Below are positions 17,366 to 27,719 of a stretch of 64,000 nt of DNA, piece after piece. The notes below the pieces were generated by a model. That model ran no database searches. It worked only from the letters and a program-made list of their open reading frames with translations, and had not been told where the DNA came from. The stretch's first letter is position 1. Every line of letters begins with the position of its first letter. The position numbers were made by a program, and so were the translations under genes. Origin of the DNA: Flavobacterium succinicans (lineage in GTDB: Bacteria > Bacteroidota > Bacteroidia > Flavobacteriales > Flavobacteriaceae); contig NZ_JMTM01000074.1 in NCBI RefSeq assembly GCF_001662485.1, positions 62,001 through 126,000 on the forward strand, given 5' to 3'.

Positions 17366-18199
17366 TTATTTAAAATTCCATCCTAGTGTTACACCAAAAG
17401 CTATAGGTTTAATCTCCGCATCTTTATCAGTACTGTACAAACCATTAGCTGCTCTATCAGAAACAGAGGTTGGGTTATAACCAATATAGGACTCATTCTT
17501 GTTTTGGTTCAAAATGGTACCATATCCATTTTCAAAAAACATGGCCGCATAGAGCGAATGCTTACTGCCCATATCAAATGTAAATCCTAGTTCAAAGGAA
17601 CTCATTATAATGCCTTTAGTGCTATACTTTCCTGATGAAGAATAATTAGCCTGACCACCAAAACCATATTCTGGTAAATCATCAATAGTCAGGTTTACAT
17701 CTGGATAATAAGCGCTACCATTTACGTAATCGGCAGTTGCTTTAACTTTATAGTTTACAGGTAAAAAATAGTTAACACCGGCTCTAAAGTTAACTTCAAT
17801 ACCCTTGTTGGCAATTGTTTTATACTGCACGAAAAGAGGAATTTGCAAAGCATGTAAAGTTTGCCTTTCTCTGTAATTCTTCGTGCTAACGTTATAGTTA
17901 AACGCTGAAGTTGAAGCGTCAATTTCGAAACTAGTAAGCGTTGCAGAAGGCTCAGACAAAAAAACTTCTTGTTGGTATTGTGAGAATTCTAGCCCCGAAC
18001 CAATACCGAAATGAGTTGTTAAAGAGTAGATATAACCTGCCTTTACAGCTCCGCCTAGGCGATTACCTGTTTTTAGACCTGCAATATCACTCTGAATAAC
18101 TCCTATTCCCGACTGTATACCTACATAAAACTGTGCAGCTATTCCTTGGGAAATTAAGAAAGCTATAGTTCCAATTATGTTTTTACTATTGAATTTCAT
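17366..18199 (-). CDS. Outer membrane beta-barrel protein
   Basis: A 277-residue protein with a signal peptide (MKFNSKNIIGTIAFLISQGIAA) and alternating beta strands typical of small outer membrane barrels of the PorT/OmpA-like group (GVQSGIGVIQSD-type first strand, LGGAVKAGYIYSL, FELGFTFDM). It ends in the aromatic terminal strand GVTLGWNFK, used for barrel assembly. It lies 136 bases downstream of the giant adhesin gene on the same strand and may be its partner, much as SprF accompanies SprB. However, it does not resemble the roughly 300-residue PorP/SprF family. The specific function is not known. Confidence 0.82.
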   Translation of the reverse strand: MKFNSKNIIGTIAFLISQGIAAQFYVGIQSGIGVIQSDIAGLKTGNRLGGAVKAGYIYSLTTHFGIGSGLEFSQYQQEVFLSEPSATLTSFEIDASTSAFNYNVSTKNYRERQTLHALQIPLFVQYKTIANKGIEVNFRAGVNYFLPVNYKVKATADYVNGSAYYPDVNLTIDDLPEYGFGGQANYSSSGKYSTKGIIMSSFELGFTFDMGSKHSLYAAMFFENGYGTILNQNKNESYIGYNPTSVSDRAANGLYSTDKDAEIKPIAFGVTLGWNFK

Positions 18200-18290
18200 A
18201 GATGTAATTTTTTTTAGCGTTTCTGTATGTTATCACCTTTTATTTATTGGTTTTTTGCTTACGCAAACTTGTTTTTGATAAGCATAAACC

Positions 18291-18316
18291 ATCCTCATTC
18301 ATTAAAAATGAGGAGG
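18291..18316 (-). other. Intercistronic hairpin between adhesin and barrel genes
   Basis: CCTCATT pairs with AATGAGG around a short A/T loop, without a long T run. It may stabilise or attenuate the transcript between the two genes. Confidence 0.4.
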
Positions 18317-18335
18317 TCTTATGCAATAAATTACT

Positions 18336-21300
18336 TTAATTTTTTACTAAAAGGTTTTTAGTGAAATATTTACCATTGGTTAAGGTCATTTTCACAATAT
18401 AAAGTCCCTCAACACTCGGAGCGATCATGTCAATAGTGTTTTGACTTGTATTTATAGTAGTTAACAAGTTTCCTATTAAATTAAAAAGCTCAACACGCGC
18501 ATTTTGTAATTTACCTGAACTAACATTCGTAGTCAATTGGAAACTCGCATTACTTCTAACAGGGTTTGGAACAATTCTTATATACTCATCTTCCACTGAT
18601 GGAGATAAAGTTAATGGACAGGTTGTAATTAATGTTCCATCTAATTTTGTTGCTACAGCATAATAAGTTCCATTCAAGGCGCCACTTTCTTTGAAATATT
18701 GCGAAGTTTGACCCGGCACTAAAACCCCATTTTTATACCAGCTATACGATTTAAAACTCGTAGAACTATTGTCAAAGAAGATAATATTTTCAAATTGTTT
18801 TCTAATCAGGTTAGGCTGACTAGCCACTACCGGTAAAACTACAGGTGGAGCTGCATTATAATTCATGTTGCCCGGTTGTGAAGCTGTTATAGTGGCGGAC
18901 CCGTAATTTTGGAAAAGTACTGATTTATTTGATACACTAGCAATAGCCGGATTGGATGAAGTGTAATTTACGGCTAAACCACTAGAAGCAACAGCAGTCA
19001 TAACAAGACTAGTTTCTCCATTACAACCTAATCCCAAGGTCTGATTCCAAGTAATTGCCTGATCTGCTTTGGTAATTGTAAAATTGGAGCCATTATATAG
19101 GATGGTATAATTTGAACCTGCACTTAACGATCCTTGTGTTATAGGGTAAGCACCCACATTCACTCCATCAACTCTTGTTAAAGCTCCAGTGAAAGAATCA
19201 CCGCTTACTAAACTCGGAGAAACAGTATAGGTAAAAACAGGATCTATTGTTCCATATACTTTGGTTTGTGAAGCATTTGCCGTTACTGTGATTGGTTTCG
19301 CAGTAATAGTAAAATCGTTTCTTATATAAGTAATCGTATAATTAGATCCAGCACTTAAACTTCCTTGTGTGATAGCATAGTTTCCAATGTCCTCACCAGC
19401 AGTTCTTAGTAAAGTTCCAGTAAATGAATCACCACTAACTAAGCTTGGCGAGAAAGTATAAGAGTAAACTGGATTGGCACTTCCATAAACTTTTGTTTGT
19501 GAAGCATCAGCGGTTACGGTAATAGGTTTGGCGGTGATAACAAAATCTTTACTGACATAAGTAATGGTATAATTAGAACCTGAACTTAAGTTTCCTTGTG
19601 TAATGGTATAGTTTCCAGTATTTTCACCTGCAACTCTAGATAATGCTCCAGTAAAAGTATCACTACCAACTAAATTTGGTGAAACGGTATAAGCAAAAAC
19701 AGGATCTGAGGTTCCATAAACTTTTGTTTGCGAAGAAGTTGCGGTTACGGTAATTGGTTTTGCCGTAATAGTAAAGTTAGCAGCTGCGTAACTAATCGTA
19801 TAATTAGATCCAGCACTCAAACTTCCTTGGTTAATAGTATAAGTTCCAGTGTTTTCACCTGCAACTCTAGATAATGCCCCAGTAAAGGAATCACTGCCTA
19901 CTAAACTTGGTGAAACGCTATAAACAAAAACAGGATCAGTTGCTCCGTAAACTTTCGTTTGTGATGGGGTTGCCGTTACGGTAATTGGTTTTGCCGTAAT
20001 AGTAAGGTTAGCTCCAACATAAGTAATTAAATATTTTGACCCAGCTGAAAGCGAACCTTGATCAATAGCATAATTCCCAATGTCTTCACCACTAACTCTG
20101 GTTAAAGATCCTGTAAATGAATCTCCAGAAAGCAAACTTGGTGATACAGTATAAGTTAAAACAGGATCACTCTCCCCATATACTTTAGTTTGAGAAGGTG
20201 TTGCAGTTACAGTAATTGGGATTTGATTTAATTTCAAGACATAATTATAGGTAGCCGTACAACCATTAGCATCAGTAGCAGTAACCGTAAAATTACTATC
20301 AGCAATCTGAGTCGAAATACCAGTGATCTCTCCAGCTGTTGATAGCGAAAAACCAGAAGGCAAACTTCCCGCTGTAACAGCATAGGTTTTAGTTCCTGTT
20401 CCTCTTGAAGTCACTATAGTTTGACTATACCCATTATTATAATCATAATCAGGTAATACAGTTGTGGTAAAATCAATTGCCGTGGGTTGTGTAATAGTAA
20501 AGTCTCTAGTAGCCGTACAAGAATTAGCATCGGTTACCGTTACAGTATAGGTTCCTGCACTTAATCCGGTTGCAGTAGCAGCCGTTCCACCTGAAGGTGA
20601 CCAAGAATAAGTATAGCCACCAGCCCCTCCCGAAGGCATAACGGTAGCCGAACCATTAGAGCCGCCATTGCAAGAGACATTGGTTTGCGAACCAGTTGCC
20701 ATACTCATACCCGTGGGCTGTGTAATAGTAAAGTTTCGAGTAGCCGTACAAGAATTAGCATCGGTTACGGTTACGGTATAACTTCCAGCGGCAAGACCAG
20801 TAGCGGTAGCAGCCGTTCCACCCGAAGGCGACCAAGAATAGGTATAAGGCCCAACACCTCCCGAAGGGGTAACGGTAGCTGAACCATTAGATCCACCATT
20901 GCAAGATAGATTGGTTTGTGAACCAGTTGCTGTACTGATAGCCGTGGGTTGTGTAATAGTAAAGCTTCGAGTAGCCGTACAAGAATTAGCATCGGTTACG
21001 GTTACGGTATAATTTCCAGCAGAAAGCCCAGTAGCTGTTGCAGCTGTTCCACCTGAAGGCGACCAAGAATACGTATAAGGACCAACACCTCCCGAAGGGG
21101 TAACGGAAGCTGAACCATTAGATCCGCCGTTACAAGATACATTGGCTTGCGAACCCGCAGTTGCGGTTAAAGCCGTGGGTTGTGTAATGATAAAGTTGCG
21201 AGTAGCCGTACATGCGTTAGTATCGGTTATGGTTACGGTATAACTTCCAGCCGAAAGTCCAGTAGCTGTCGCAGCCGTCCCACCTGAAGGCGACCAAGAA

Positions 21301-24300
21301 TAAAGATAAGGACCAACACCTCCCGAAGGGGTAACGGAAGCTGAACCATTAGAACCACCGTTACAAGATACATTGATTTGAGAACCCGCAGTTGCGTTTA
21401 AAGCCGTAGGTTGTGTAATAGTAAAATTTTGATTTCTGGTACAACCATTAGCATCCGTCACAGTACAAGTCCAAGTTCCAGCAGACAATCCAGTTACAGA
21501 TCTTGTGCCATCTCCGGTTGGATTCCCCGGTGTCCAATCGTAGGTGTATCCACCAGCTCCTCCTGTTGGAGTATTGATAGTAGCGGCACCATTTGAACCT
21601 CCAAAACAAGATACATTAGTTTGTGAAGCAGGTGTTACTGAAATAGCAGGTGGTTGTGTAATTGTGAAATTTTGCGTGCTGGTACAACCATTAGCGTCAG
21701 TCACAGTACATGTCCATGTTCCGGCAACTAAACCTGTCACTGATGTAGTTCCATCACCTGTTGGAGTTCCAGGAGTCCAATTATAAGTGTAACCACCCGC
21801 GCCACCTGTTGGAGTATTGATAGCAGCAGCACCATTTGAACCGCCAAAACAAGATACATTCGTTTGTGAAGCAGGTGTTACTGAAATAGCAGGTGGTTGT
21901 GTAATTGTGAAATTTTGCGTGCTGGTACAACCATTAGCGTCAGTCACAGTACATGTCCAAGTTCCGGCAACTAAACCTGTCACTGATGTAGTTCCATCAC
22001 CTGTTGGAGTTCCAGGAGTCCAATTATAAGTGTAACCACCCGCGCCACCTGTTGGAGTATTGATAGCAGCAGCACCATTTGAACCGCCAAAACAAGATAC
22101 ATTCGTTTGTGATGCAGGCGTTACTGAAAGAGCTGTTGGTTGGGTGATCGTAAAACTTCGAGTAGCCGTACAAGAATTAGCATCGGTTACGGTTACAGTA
22201 TAATTTCCAGCGGCTAGTCCAGTAGCTGTAGCAGCCGTTCCGCCCGAAGGCGACCATGAATAAGTATAAGGACCAACACCTCCCGAAGGCGTAACGGTAG
22301 CTGAACCATTAGAACCACCGTTACAAGATACATTGATTTGAGAACCCGCAGTTGCGTTTAAAGCCGTAGGTTGTGTAATGGTAAAGTTTCGTGTGACCGT
22401 ACAAGAATTAGCATCGGTTACAGTTACGGTATAACTTCCAGCGGATAGTCCAGTAGCTGTCGCAGCCGTCCCTCCTGAAGGCGACCAAGAATAAGTATAG
22501 CCACCAGCCCCTCCCGAGGGCGTAACGATAGCAGAACCGTTAGATCCACCGTTACAAGAGACATTGGTGGAACTAGTTGATGTACTGATAGCTGTTGGTT
22601 GTGTAATAGTAAAGCCTCGAGTAGCCGTACAAGAATTAGCATCGGTTACGGTTACGGTATAATTTCCAGCCGAAAGCCCAGTAGCTGTTGCAGCTGTTCC
22701 ACCCGAAGGCGACCAAGAATAAGTATAAGGACCAACACCTCCCGAAGGTGAAATGGTAGCTGAACCATTAGAACCACCGTAACAAGATACATTGATTTGA
22801 GAACCCGCAGTTGCGTTTATAGCCGTAGGATGTGTAATAGTAAAGCTTCGATTAGCCGTACATCCATTGGCATCGGTTACTGTGCAAGTCCAAGTTCCTG
22901 CAACTAAACCAGTTACGGAAGCGGTTCCATCGCCTGTTGGGTTTCCAGGTGTCCAATTGTAGGTGTATCCTGGTGTACCACCAGTTGGGGTATTTACAGA
23001 AGCTGCTCCGTTAGAGTTCCCAAAACAAGATACATTGGTCTGTGAAGCAGCAGTAACATTTAAAGAACCTGGCTCCGTAATGGTAAAGGTAACGGTAGTA
23101 GTGCAGTCATTAGAATCCGTTATAGTGCAAGTCCAATTTCCTGCAATTAAACCAGTTACGGATCTGGTGCCATCACCTGTTGGGTTTCCGGGTGTCCAAT
23201 TGTAAGTATAACCAGGCGTACCTCCAGTTGGAGTATTGATTGAAGCTGCACCATTAGAGCCTCCAAAACAAGAAACATTGGTTTGCGAAATAGCAGTAGC
23301 TGTTAGAGCAGTTGGTTGGGTAATGGTAAAATTTCTTGAAGTTGAACATCCATTTGCATCGGTTACGGTACAAGTCCAAGTTCCCGCTGTCAAACCAGTA
23401 ACAGAAACCGTTCCATCACCAGTTGGGTTTCCAGGTGTCCAGTTGTAGGTATAGGGGCCTGTTCCTCCAGTAGCAGCATTTACGGTTGCAGCTCCTGTTG
23501 AACCACCATTGCAAGCAACGTTTGTTTGAGATACTGCTGTTAATGTTATTGAAGTAACTGATCCCGAAACAGCTACGTTCTGTGTAGTTGCACCTGTCGA
23601 AGTACAACTTACATTACCTGAAGGTGTACCTGTGGCAGTCGCTGATAATCTAACATATACCGTTGTGGTAGCTACCGTACCACCTGTTTGTGTTAGGGTT
23701 ATTGATGAAGCATAGCCACTATCAGCAGTTAACGAAACCTCAAAACCAGTAGGAGCGGTAACCGTTATATTGGCTGTAAGTTCAGAGCCGCTTACAGTAA
23801 AATTTTGTGCTGTTGATACTGAACCTGCACAACTAGTAAATGCAGTTGTAGTACCTGAAGTTAAAATTGTTCCAGTTATAGTTGCACCATAAATTTTGCC
23901 CACCCATACATCCTGTCCTCCAATTCCTCCTGCATTGCTTAGCGAAATAACATTTCCATTCGACGATGGCGTCCAACTTACTGGTCCTGTATTGAACTGT
24001 CCTGTTGCATACACTGTTCCTGAGGTATTTTGTGCGGCACAAACACCTCTTGCTTGGTCTAATAAACTTCCGTTATCTGTTCCTTGCACCGCCCAAACTC
24101 CTGTACCCCCAACCGTTAAAGCGGCAACAAAAATTTCCATTGCCGGTCCTGTGGAAGTAACTTGTGTGGCAGCACCTGATCCAAAATCGATGGTTCCTGC
24201 ACCAGAAAACCAGCCTGCAATGTATATGTTTCCATTGGCGTTAGTGGCTATGTCGTAAGCACGATCACTGCTCGAAAGACCAAAGGACTTTGCCCAAGAA

Positions 24301-25436
24301 AAAACACCATTGGGAGCTGTTGCATTGGGGGTAAAACGGCCTACAAAAATATCACCACTGGCACTGGCTTGAGCCAACGTACCAAAACCGGGAAGCGTTA
24401 AACTGCCCGACATTTGTCCAGCAAGAAATATATCGGTAGTATTTGGGTCATAAACAATACCTCCACAGTCTTCTGATGCACCTGTGCCACCAAAACCAAA
24501 AGCACTTAAAAAATCACCCGTCGTAGGGTTTAGTTCTGTTAAAAAAATATCATTGTTACCACCTGCAGCTCCAATTGATAATGAACCAAAACTGGCAGCA
24601 GTAGTACTATTATAAACGCCACTAGCAGTAAGTCTGTCTAAATTTGTATTATAAGTTATGCCGCTACCAGATATCCCAGCACCATCTGACCCTGTTCCGC
24701 CGGCAGTTGTGGCCCATTGCCAGGTACCAGCAGCATTTAATTTTCCAAAAAATACTTCTGGATCAGCTGTAGAAATTTGTGGGAGTGCTCCTAGTGTAAA
24801 CGTTCCGTTGCATTGTCCGCTCACATAGACATTGCCTGTTGGGTCTAAACACAAACCTTGTCCGTTATTTTGTATTAATCCATTGCCTCCAAAAGTGTTG
24901 ATCCATTGCCATGTACCAGTCGCGGCATCGAGTTTTCCAACAAAACCTCTTGTCGTAGTTGCATTTGAAGGTACTGTACAAGTGGTACAGCTGCCAACTG
25001 GTGTGAAGGTTGCACCGTTTGAGCTAACAGCCAAACTGCCTACTACATAAACGTTTGTGCCATCTGTTTTTATAGAGCCTAAATTACCAGAATTATTATC
25101 GCTGGAATTAGTAACACCACCGTTTGCTACCCACTGAAAGACGCCCGCAGCATTGTATTTTGCAATAAATAAATCGGAACCTGTCCCACTGGCTGTAGCA
25201 GTGGTAGACGCTCCGCTTGGATCAAAATCTGCAGTGCCTGAAAATATCCCATATACATAGGTATTACCAGCAGCATCAATACAAATGCTTCTGCCTACTT
25301 CCACGCCAGAGGTTGAAGTTCCAATGCTAAAGACCGTAGGGGTTCCTGAGGTAGGTTGATTCCAACCCACAACTTGGGCTTGAAGGGAGCACGCTAAAAA
25401 TAAAAAAAGTAGCACATAGTGTAAATGTTTTTTCAT
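18336..25436 (-). CDS. Giant SprB/MBG-repeat cell-surface adhesin, T9SS type A cargo
   Basis: A 2366-residue surface protein. A signal peptide (MKKHLHYVLLFLFLACSLQAQ) is followed by a roughly 500-residue region of SBBP-type beta-propeller-like repeats (GNTYVYGIFSGTADFDP, GSDIFVGRFTP-like). A BACON/Ig-like module comes next. Then there are 13 SprB-type repeats of 71-81 residues, each with NVSCxGGSNGAA...GGYTYxWxPG...TVTDANxCT..FTITQP. A cadherin-like segment, five MBG repeats (KPITVTA..SQTKVYG) and an Ig-like domain follow. The C-terminus (IVPNPVRSNASF...GLYIVKMTLTNGKYFTKNLLVKN) is a T9SS type A sorting domain, so the protein should be exported through the outer membrane and anchored or released. 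A role in adhesion is inferred from the family. Confidence 0.93.
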   Translation of the reverse strand: MKKHLHYVLLFLFLACSLQAQVVGWNQPTSGTPTVFSIGTSTSGVEVGRSICIDAAGNTYVYGIFSGTADFDPSGASTTATASGTGSDLFIAKYNAAGVFQWVANGGVTNSSDNNSGNLGSIKTDGTNVYVVGSLAVSSNGATFTPVGSCTTCTVPSNATTTRGFVGKLDAATGTWQWINTFGGNGLIQNNGQGLCLDPTGNVYVSGQCNGTFTLGALPQISTADPEVFFGKLNAAGTWQWATTAGGTGSDGAGISGSGITYNTNLDRLTASGVYNSTTAASFGSLSIGAAGGNNDIFLTELNPTTGDFLSAFGFGGTGASEDCGGIVYDPNTTDIFLAGQMSGSLTLPGFGTLAQASASGDIFVGRFTPNATAPNGVFSWAKSFGLSSSDRAYDIATNANGNIYIAGWFSGAGTIDFGSGAATQVTSTGPAMEIFVAALTVGGTGVWAVQGTDNGSLLDQARGVCAAQNTSGTVYATGQFNTGPVSWTPSSNGNVISLSNAGGIGGQDVWVGKIYGATITGTILTSGTTTAFTSCAGSVSTAQNFTVSGSELTANITVTAPTGFEVSLTADSGYASSITLTQTGGTVATTTVYVRLSATATGTPSGNVSCTSTGATTQNVAVSGSVTSITLTAVSQTNVACNGGSTGAATVNAATGGTGPYTYNWTPGNPTGDGTVSVTGLTAGTWTCTVTDANGCSTSRNFTITQPTALTATAISQTNVSCFGGSNGAASINTPTGGTPGYTYNWTPGNPTGDGTRSVTGLIAGNWTCTITDSNDCTTTVTFTITEPGSLNVTAASQTNVSCFGNSNGAASVNTPTGGTPGYTYNWTPGNPTGDGTASVTGLVAGTWTCTVTDANGCTANRSFTITHPTAINATAGSQINVSCYGGSNGSATISPSGGVGPYTYSWSPSGGTAATATGLSAGNYTVTVTDANSCTATRGFTITQPTAISTSTSSTNVSCNGGSNGSAIVTPSGGAGGYTYSWSPSGGTAATATGLSAGSYTVTVTDANSCTVTRNFTITQPTALNATAGSQINVSCNGGSNGSATVTPSGGVGPYTYSWSPSGGTAATATGLAAGNYTVTVTDANSCTATRSFTITQPTALSVTPASQTNVSCFGGSNGAAAINTPTGGAGGYTYNWTPGTPTGDGTTSVTGLVAGTWTCTVTDANGCTSTQNFTITQPPAISVTPASQTNVSCFGGSNGAAAINTPTGGAGGYTYNWTPGTPTGDGTTSVTGLVAGTWTCTVTDANGCTSTQNFTITQPPAISVTPASQTNVSCFGGSNGAATINTPTGGAGGYTYDWTPGNPTGDGTRSVTGLSAGTWTCTVTDANGCTRNQNFTITQPTALNATAGSQINVSCNGGSNGSASVTPSGGVGPYLYSWSPSGGTAATATGLSAGSYTVTITDTNACTATRNFIITQPTALTATAGSQANVSCNGGSNGSASVTPSGGVGPYTYSWSPSGGTAATATGLSAGNYTVTVTDANSCTATRSFTITQPTAISTATGSQTNLSCNGGSNGSATVTPSGGVGPYTYSWSPSGGTAATATGLAAGSYTVTVTDANSCTATRNFTITQPTGMSMATGSQTNVSCNGGSNGSATVMPSGGAGGYTYSWSPSGGTAATATGLSAGTYTVTVTDANSCTATRDFTITQPTAIDFTTTVLPDYDYNNGYSQTIVTSRGTGTKTYAVTAGSLPSGFSLSTAGEITGISTQIADSNFTVTATDANGCTATYNYVLKLNQIPITVTATPSQTKVYGESDPVLTYTVSPSLLSGDSFTGSLTRVSGEDIGNYAIDQGSLSAGSKYLITYVGANLTITAKPITVTATPSQTKVYGATDPVFVYSVSPSLVGSDSFTGALSRVAGENTGTYTINQGSLSAGSNYTISYAAANFTITAKPITVTATSSQTKVYGTSDPVFAYTVSPNLVGSDTFTGALSRVAGENTGNYTITQGNLSSGSNYTITYVSKDFVITAKPITVTADASQTKVYGSANPVYSYTFSPSLVSGDSFTGTLLRTAGEDIGNYAITQGSLSAGSNYTITYIRNDFTITAKPITVTANASQTKVYGTIDPVFTYTVSPSLVSGDSFTGALTRVDGVNVGAYPITQGSLSAGSNYTILYNGSNFTITKADQAITWNQTLGLGCNGETSLVMTAVASSGLAVNYTSSNPAIASVSNKSVLFQNYGSATITASQPGNMNYNAAPPVVLPVVASQPNLIRKQFENIIFFDNSSTSFKSYSWYKNGVLVPGQTSQYFKESGALNGTYYAVATKLDGTLITTCPLTLSPSVEDEYIRIVPNPVRSNASFQLTTNVSSGKLQNARVELFNLIGNLLTTINTSQNTIDMIAPSVEGLYIVKMTLTNGKYFTKNLLVKN
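21600..22090 (-). repeat. Recent 243-bp tandem duplication inside the adhesin gene
   Basis: Two adjacent SprB units encode the same 81 residues, beginning ISVTPASQTNVSC or LSVTPASQTNVSC. They are almost identical at the DNA level; only single-base differences are seen, such as CATGTCCATG against CATGTCCAAG. This points to recent duplication or gene conversion. Confidence 0.8.
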
Positions 25437-25585
25437 AATAAGTTAATTTTAATGATGAGGTAAACAAAGTTGGATTTATGCTATTGTATAATTCTATGTT
25501 TTTATGCGATATGATTGATTTTAAGATGTAAAAAAATAAGTTACTAGTATAAAAATTGGCACATGTTTTCTTAAAATAATCAATT

Positions 25586-26512
25586 TCACTCTAATTTTTC
25601 TCCTTTTCGTAAACCAAATTGCGTCATTTTTTGTCCAGAAAAATAGCCTTCTTCACAATAGATTACTTCTATCTTTATTGATTTCCCATCAGCGCAGGCT
25701 ATTATTAAACCGTTCGATGCATCAAGGGCTATTACAGTGCCAGGATGGGTGTTAGGTTCTACCGGTACAAAGGAGAGGGATACGTCTGTGATGCCAAATA
25801 CCCAACCCTTATTGCTCGTTCTTGCTCCTTTTTGCCAAGGATTACATGCTTTTACCAAAGCTCGAACGTCTAAGGATGTCATCGTTTTCCAATCAATAAA
25901 TAAATCTCTGGTTTCAGGTTGGCTATACCATTTTACTTGGGAGCCAATTTGTTTTTTTGGGGCTAATGTTTTGTCTACCAAACCTTGTAGCAAAGTCGTT
26001 GTAAGTTCTAAACCAACATAAGCCAATTGTGCAATAAGCATTCCGAAACTAGCTTCTGGATATATAGGCACCTCTTTGGTAAAAAGGATATCGCCTGTAT
26101 CCAAATGCTCATCCATTTGATGGACGGTTACAGCACCGCTTGATTCACGGTTTCGAATCATCCAAAATAAAGGATTACTTCCTCTAAATGCAGGTAATGG
26201 TGCATAATGAAAATTAATAAATCCGCCTGTAGGAATAGAAAGAACAGTCGCTGGAATTTTCCAAGGAAATGTCTTGACAAATACTACGTCAGGTTGATGG
26301 AGTTTAAGCCATGCGGTAAGCGTAGTTTCTAAATTATTTTTTGCAAAAACTTGAAATGGCACTAATACTGAGTCACATTGTTTTTCCAACAACAAAGTGG
26401 TTTCGCTAACACGATCAGATGTACCAACTGCAACCACCAACTGCTGCTGCTGCAGCAAGTATTGCATTGCGGGTAGTCCTAGTCGGTCATTACAAAGTAT
26501 AGCTATTTTCAT
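25586..26512 (-). CDS. Formyltransferase-fold protein
   Basis: A 308-residue protein with a formyl-transferase N-terminal Rossmann-like domain (MKIAILCNDRLGLPAMQYLL) and the family's active-site region in INFHYAPLPAFRGSNPLFW. That corresponds to the HxSLLPxxRG loop of methionyl-tRNA and sugar formyltransferases. Asp in HQMDEHLDTGDILF is the second conserved site. A C-terminal Fmt-like domain follows (SLDVRALVKACNPWQKGA). It is unlikely to be the housekeeping Fmt, because the loop is divergent and the gene lies in an operon with tail-collar and binding-protein genes. It starts 4 bases after the preceding gene. The substrate is unknown; a sugar, amine or peptide N-terminus would fit. Confidence 0.8.
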   Translation of the reverse strand: MKIAILCNDRLGLPAMQYLLQQQQLVVAVGTSDRVSETTLLLEKQCDSVLVPFQVFAKNNLETTLTAWLKLHQPDVVFVKTFPWKIPATVLSIPTGGFINFHYAPLPAFRGSNPLFWMIRNRESSGAVTVHQMDEHLDTGDILFTKEVPIYPEASFGMLIAQLAYVGLELTTTLLQGLVDKTLAPKKQIGSQVKWYSQPETRDLFIDWKTMTSLDVRALVKACNPWQKGARTSNKGWVFGITDVSLSFVPVEPNTHPGTVIALDASNGLIIACADGKSIKIEVIYCEEGYFSGQKMTQFGLRKGEKLE

Positions 26513-26516
26513 AATT

Positions 26517-27641
26517 TTAGGTGCAAAAAAAGTTATTCTTCCATCCAGAATGGATTCCCTCTATTTTTTGTGAGCACGTTTGTCTATGTTCTTCTTGCGT
26601 AATCTCCAATTTCTTATCAATTTTTAACTTGCATTTTCCGTCGGCATCCGACACAATTATTCCTTGGTATAAAGGAGCATAACTGGTTTGTGTTTCAGCA
26701 TCAAATACAACTTGGCCACGTGGGCTATCAAACGACCAGTTCGCCAAGGATTGTGGCCCTTCATTCAATAATTTAAAAGTAACAACTGCCGCTTCCCAAC
26801 CTAATAAATGAAATAAGTTGGCTACTTTATTTTTTTGTTCTTGAATACTTTTTAAAAATAAAAATTGCGCTTCGTTATCCAGAGAGGTTGCCCATGGTAC
26901 TATGGTGTGAAATTCTCCTGTGGGAAAATCACATTTTGTTAGTATGGTTTCTTCTGCCATAAATGGTGAACAATAGAAGGGTAAGGGTGTTGCTAACGAA
27001 CGGTTCTCTTTTAATTCTTTCATAAATAGTGCTGTAAGGTAAATGCTAAAATTTGCTAGTACTACTTGCGGTGAATTTTCATTCAGTAACTCAAGATACC
27101 TAGCAATCGAGAATTCACTAATTTTATGAGTGCTAACATAATTTCCAGACACTTTTCCTCCCTCGTCATCAATACCTTTTACATTAAAAAGCGAACCTCT
27201 ATATCCTGCATCAAAAAACGAACTAGCCATCAATACGTTTCTTTTTCCTTTCGCTGCTAATTGTCCTAAACGATAAGAAGCATCAATGCCTTGCAAGGAC
27301 AAAAACCAGTTATTCGGCAGTTTATCTTCTGTGGGCATTTGCATTCCAGCATCTAAAAAAAGAAAAGCCCTGCCCGAAGATTGTGCCAATTGGTATAATG
27401 GTTCGGCATTTAGAACACCACTATAGGCAACCAGTAATTGCACATCGTCTTCTAATAACAATTTTTCTGCTTTTGCATAATAAAGCTGTTGATTGTCTCC
27501 GTATCCTATGTTTTCTGTTATGAGTTGCAAATCGTCAACTCCTAACAATTGAAAATGAATGCGAAAGGCATCCAAAATATCAAAACCCATAGCAGGATAA
27601 TCAGTGGAACGAGGCAATAAAAAACCAATTCGAGTAGGCAT
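26517..27641 (-). CDS. Periplasmic-binding-protein-like protein without signal peptide
   Basis: A 374-residue protein resembling the leucine-type type I solute-binding fold (GFLLPRSTDYPAMGFDILDAFRIHFQ, TENIGYGDNQQLYYAKAEKLLLEDDVQLLVAYSG). The usual N-terminal signal peptide or lipobox is absent: the protein begins MPTRIGFLLPRS, straight into the first beta strand. No transporter permease or ATPase genes are nearby. It may therefore act inside the cell as a ligand sensor or carrier, or leave by an unusual route. It lies 4 bases from the formyltransferase gene and 78 bases downstream of three tail-collar genes. Confidence 0.75.
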   Translation of the reverse strand: MPTRIGFLLPRSTDYPAMGFDILDAFRIHFQLLGVDDLQLITENIGYGDNQQLYYAKAEKLLLEDDVQLLVAYSGVLNAEPLYQLAQSSGRAFLFLDAGMQMPTEDKLPNNWFLSLQGIDASYRLGQLAAKGKRNVLMASSFFDAGYRGSLFNVKGIDDEGGKVSGNYVSTHKISEFSIARYLELLNENSPQVVLANFSIYLTALFMKELKENRSLATPLPFYCSPFMAEETILTKCDFPTGEFHTIVPWATSLDNEAQFLFLKSIQEQKNKVANLFHLLGWEAAVVTFKLLNEGPQSLANWSFDSPRGQVVFDAETQTSYAPLYQGIIVSDADGKCKLKIDKKLEITQEEHRQTCSQKIEGIHSGWKNNFFCT

Positions 27642-27719
27642 AATGTAAATAGATATAGTGTTTTCAAAAATGAAAATAGAAACAAATGAGTCTCATTTTC
27701 AAGATGTAATTATTTGAAG

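Noticed and set aside
21544..23448. Several plus-strand frames of 70-80 residues opposite the adhesin
   Set aside because: They repeat because the adhesin repeats. They mirror the repeat units on the other strand and carry no signal.
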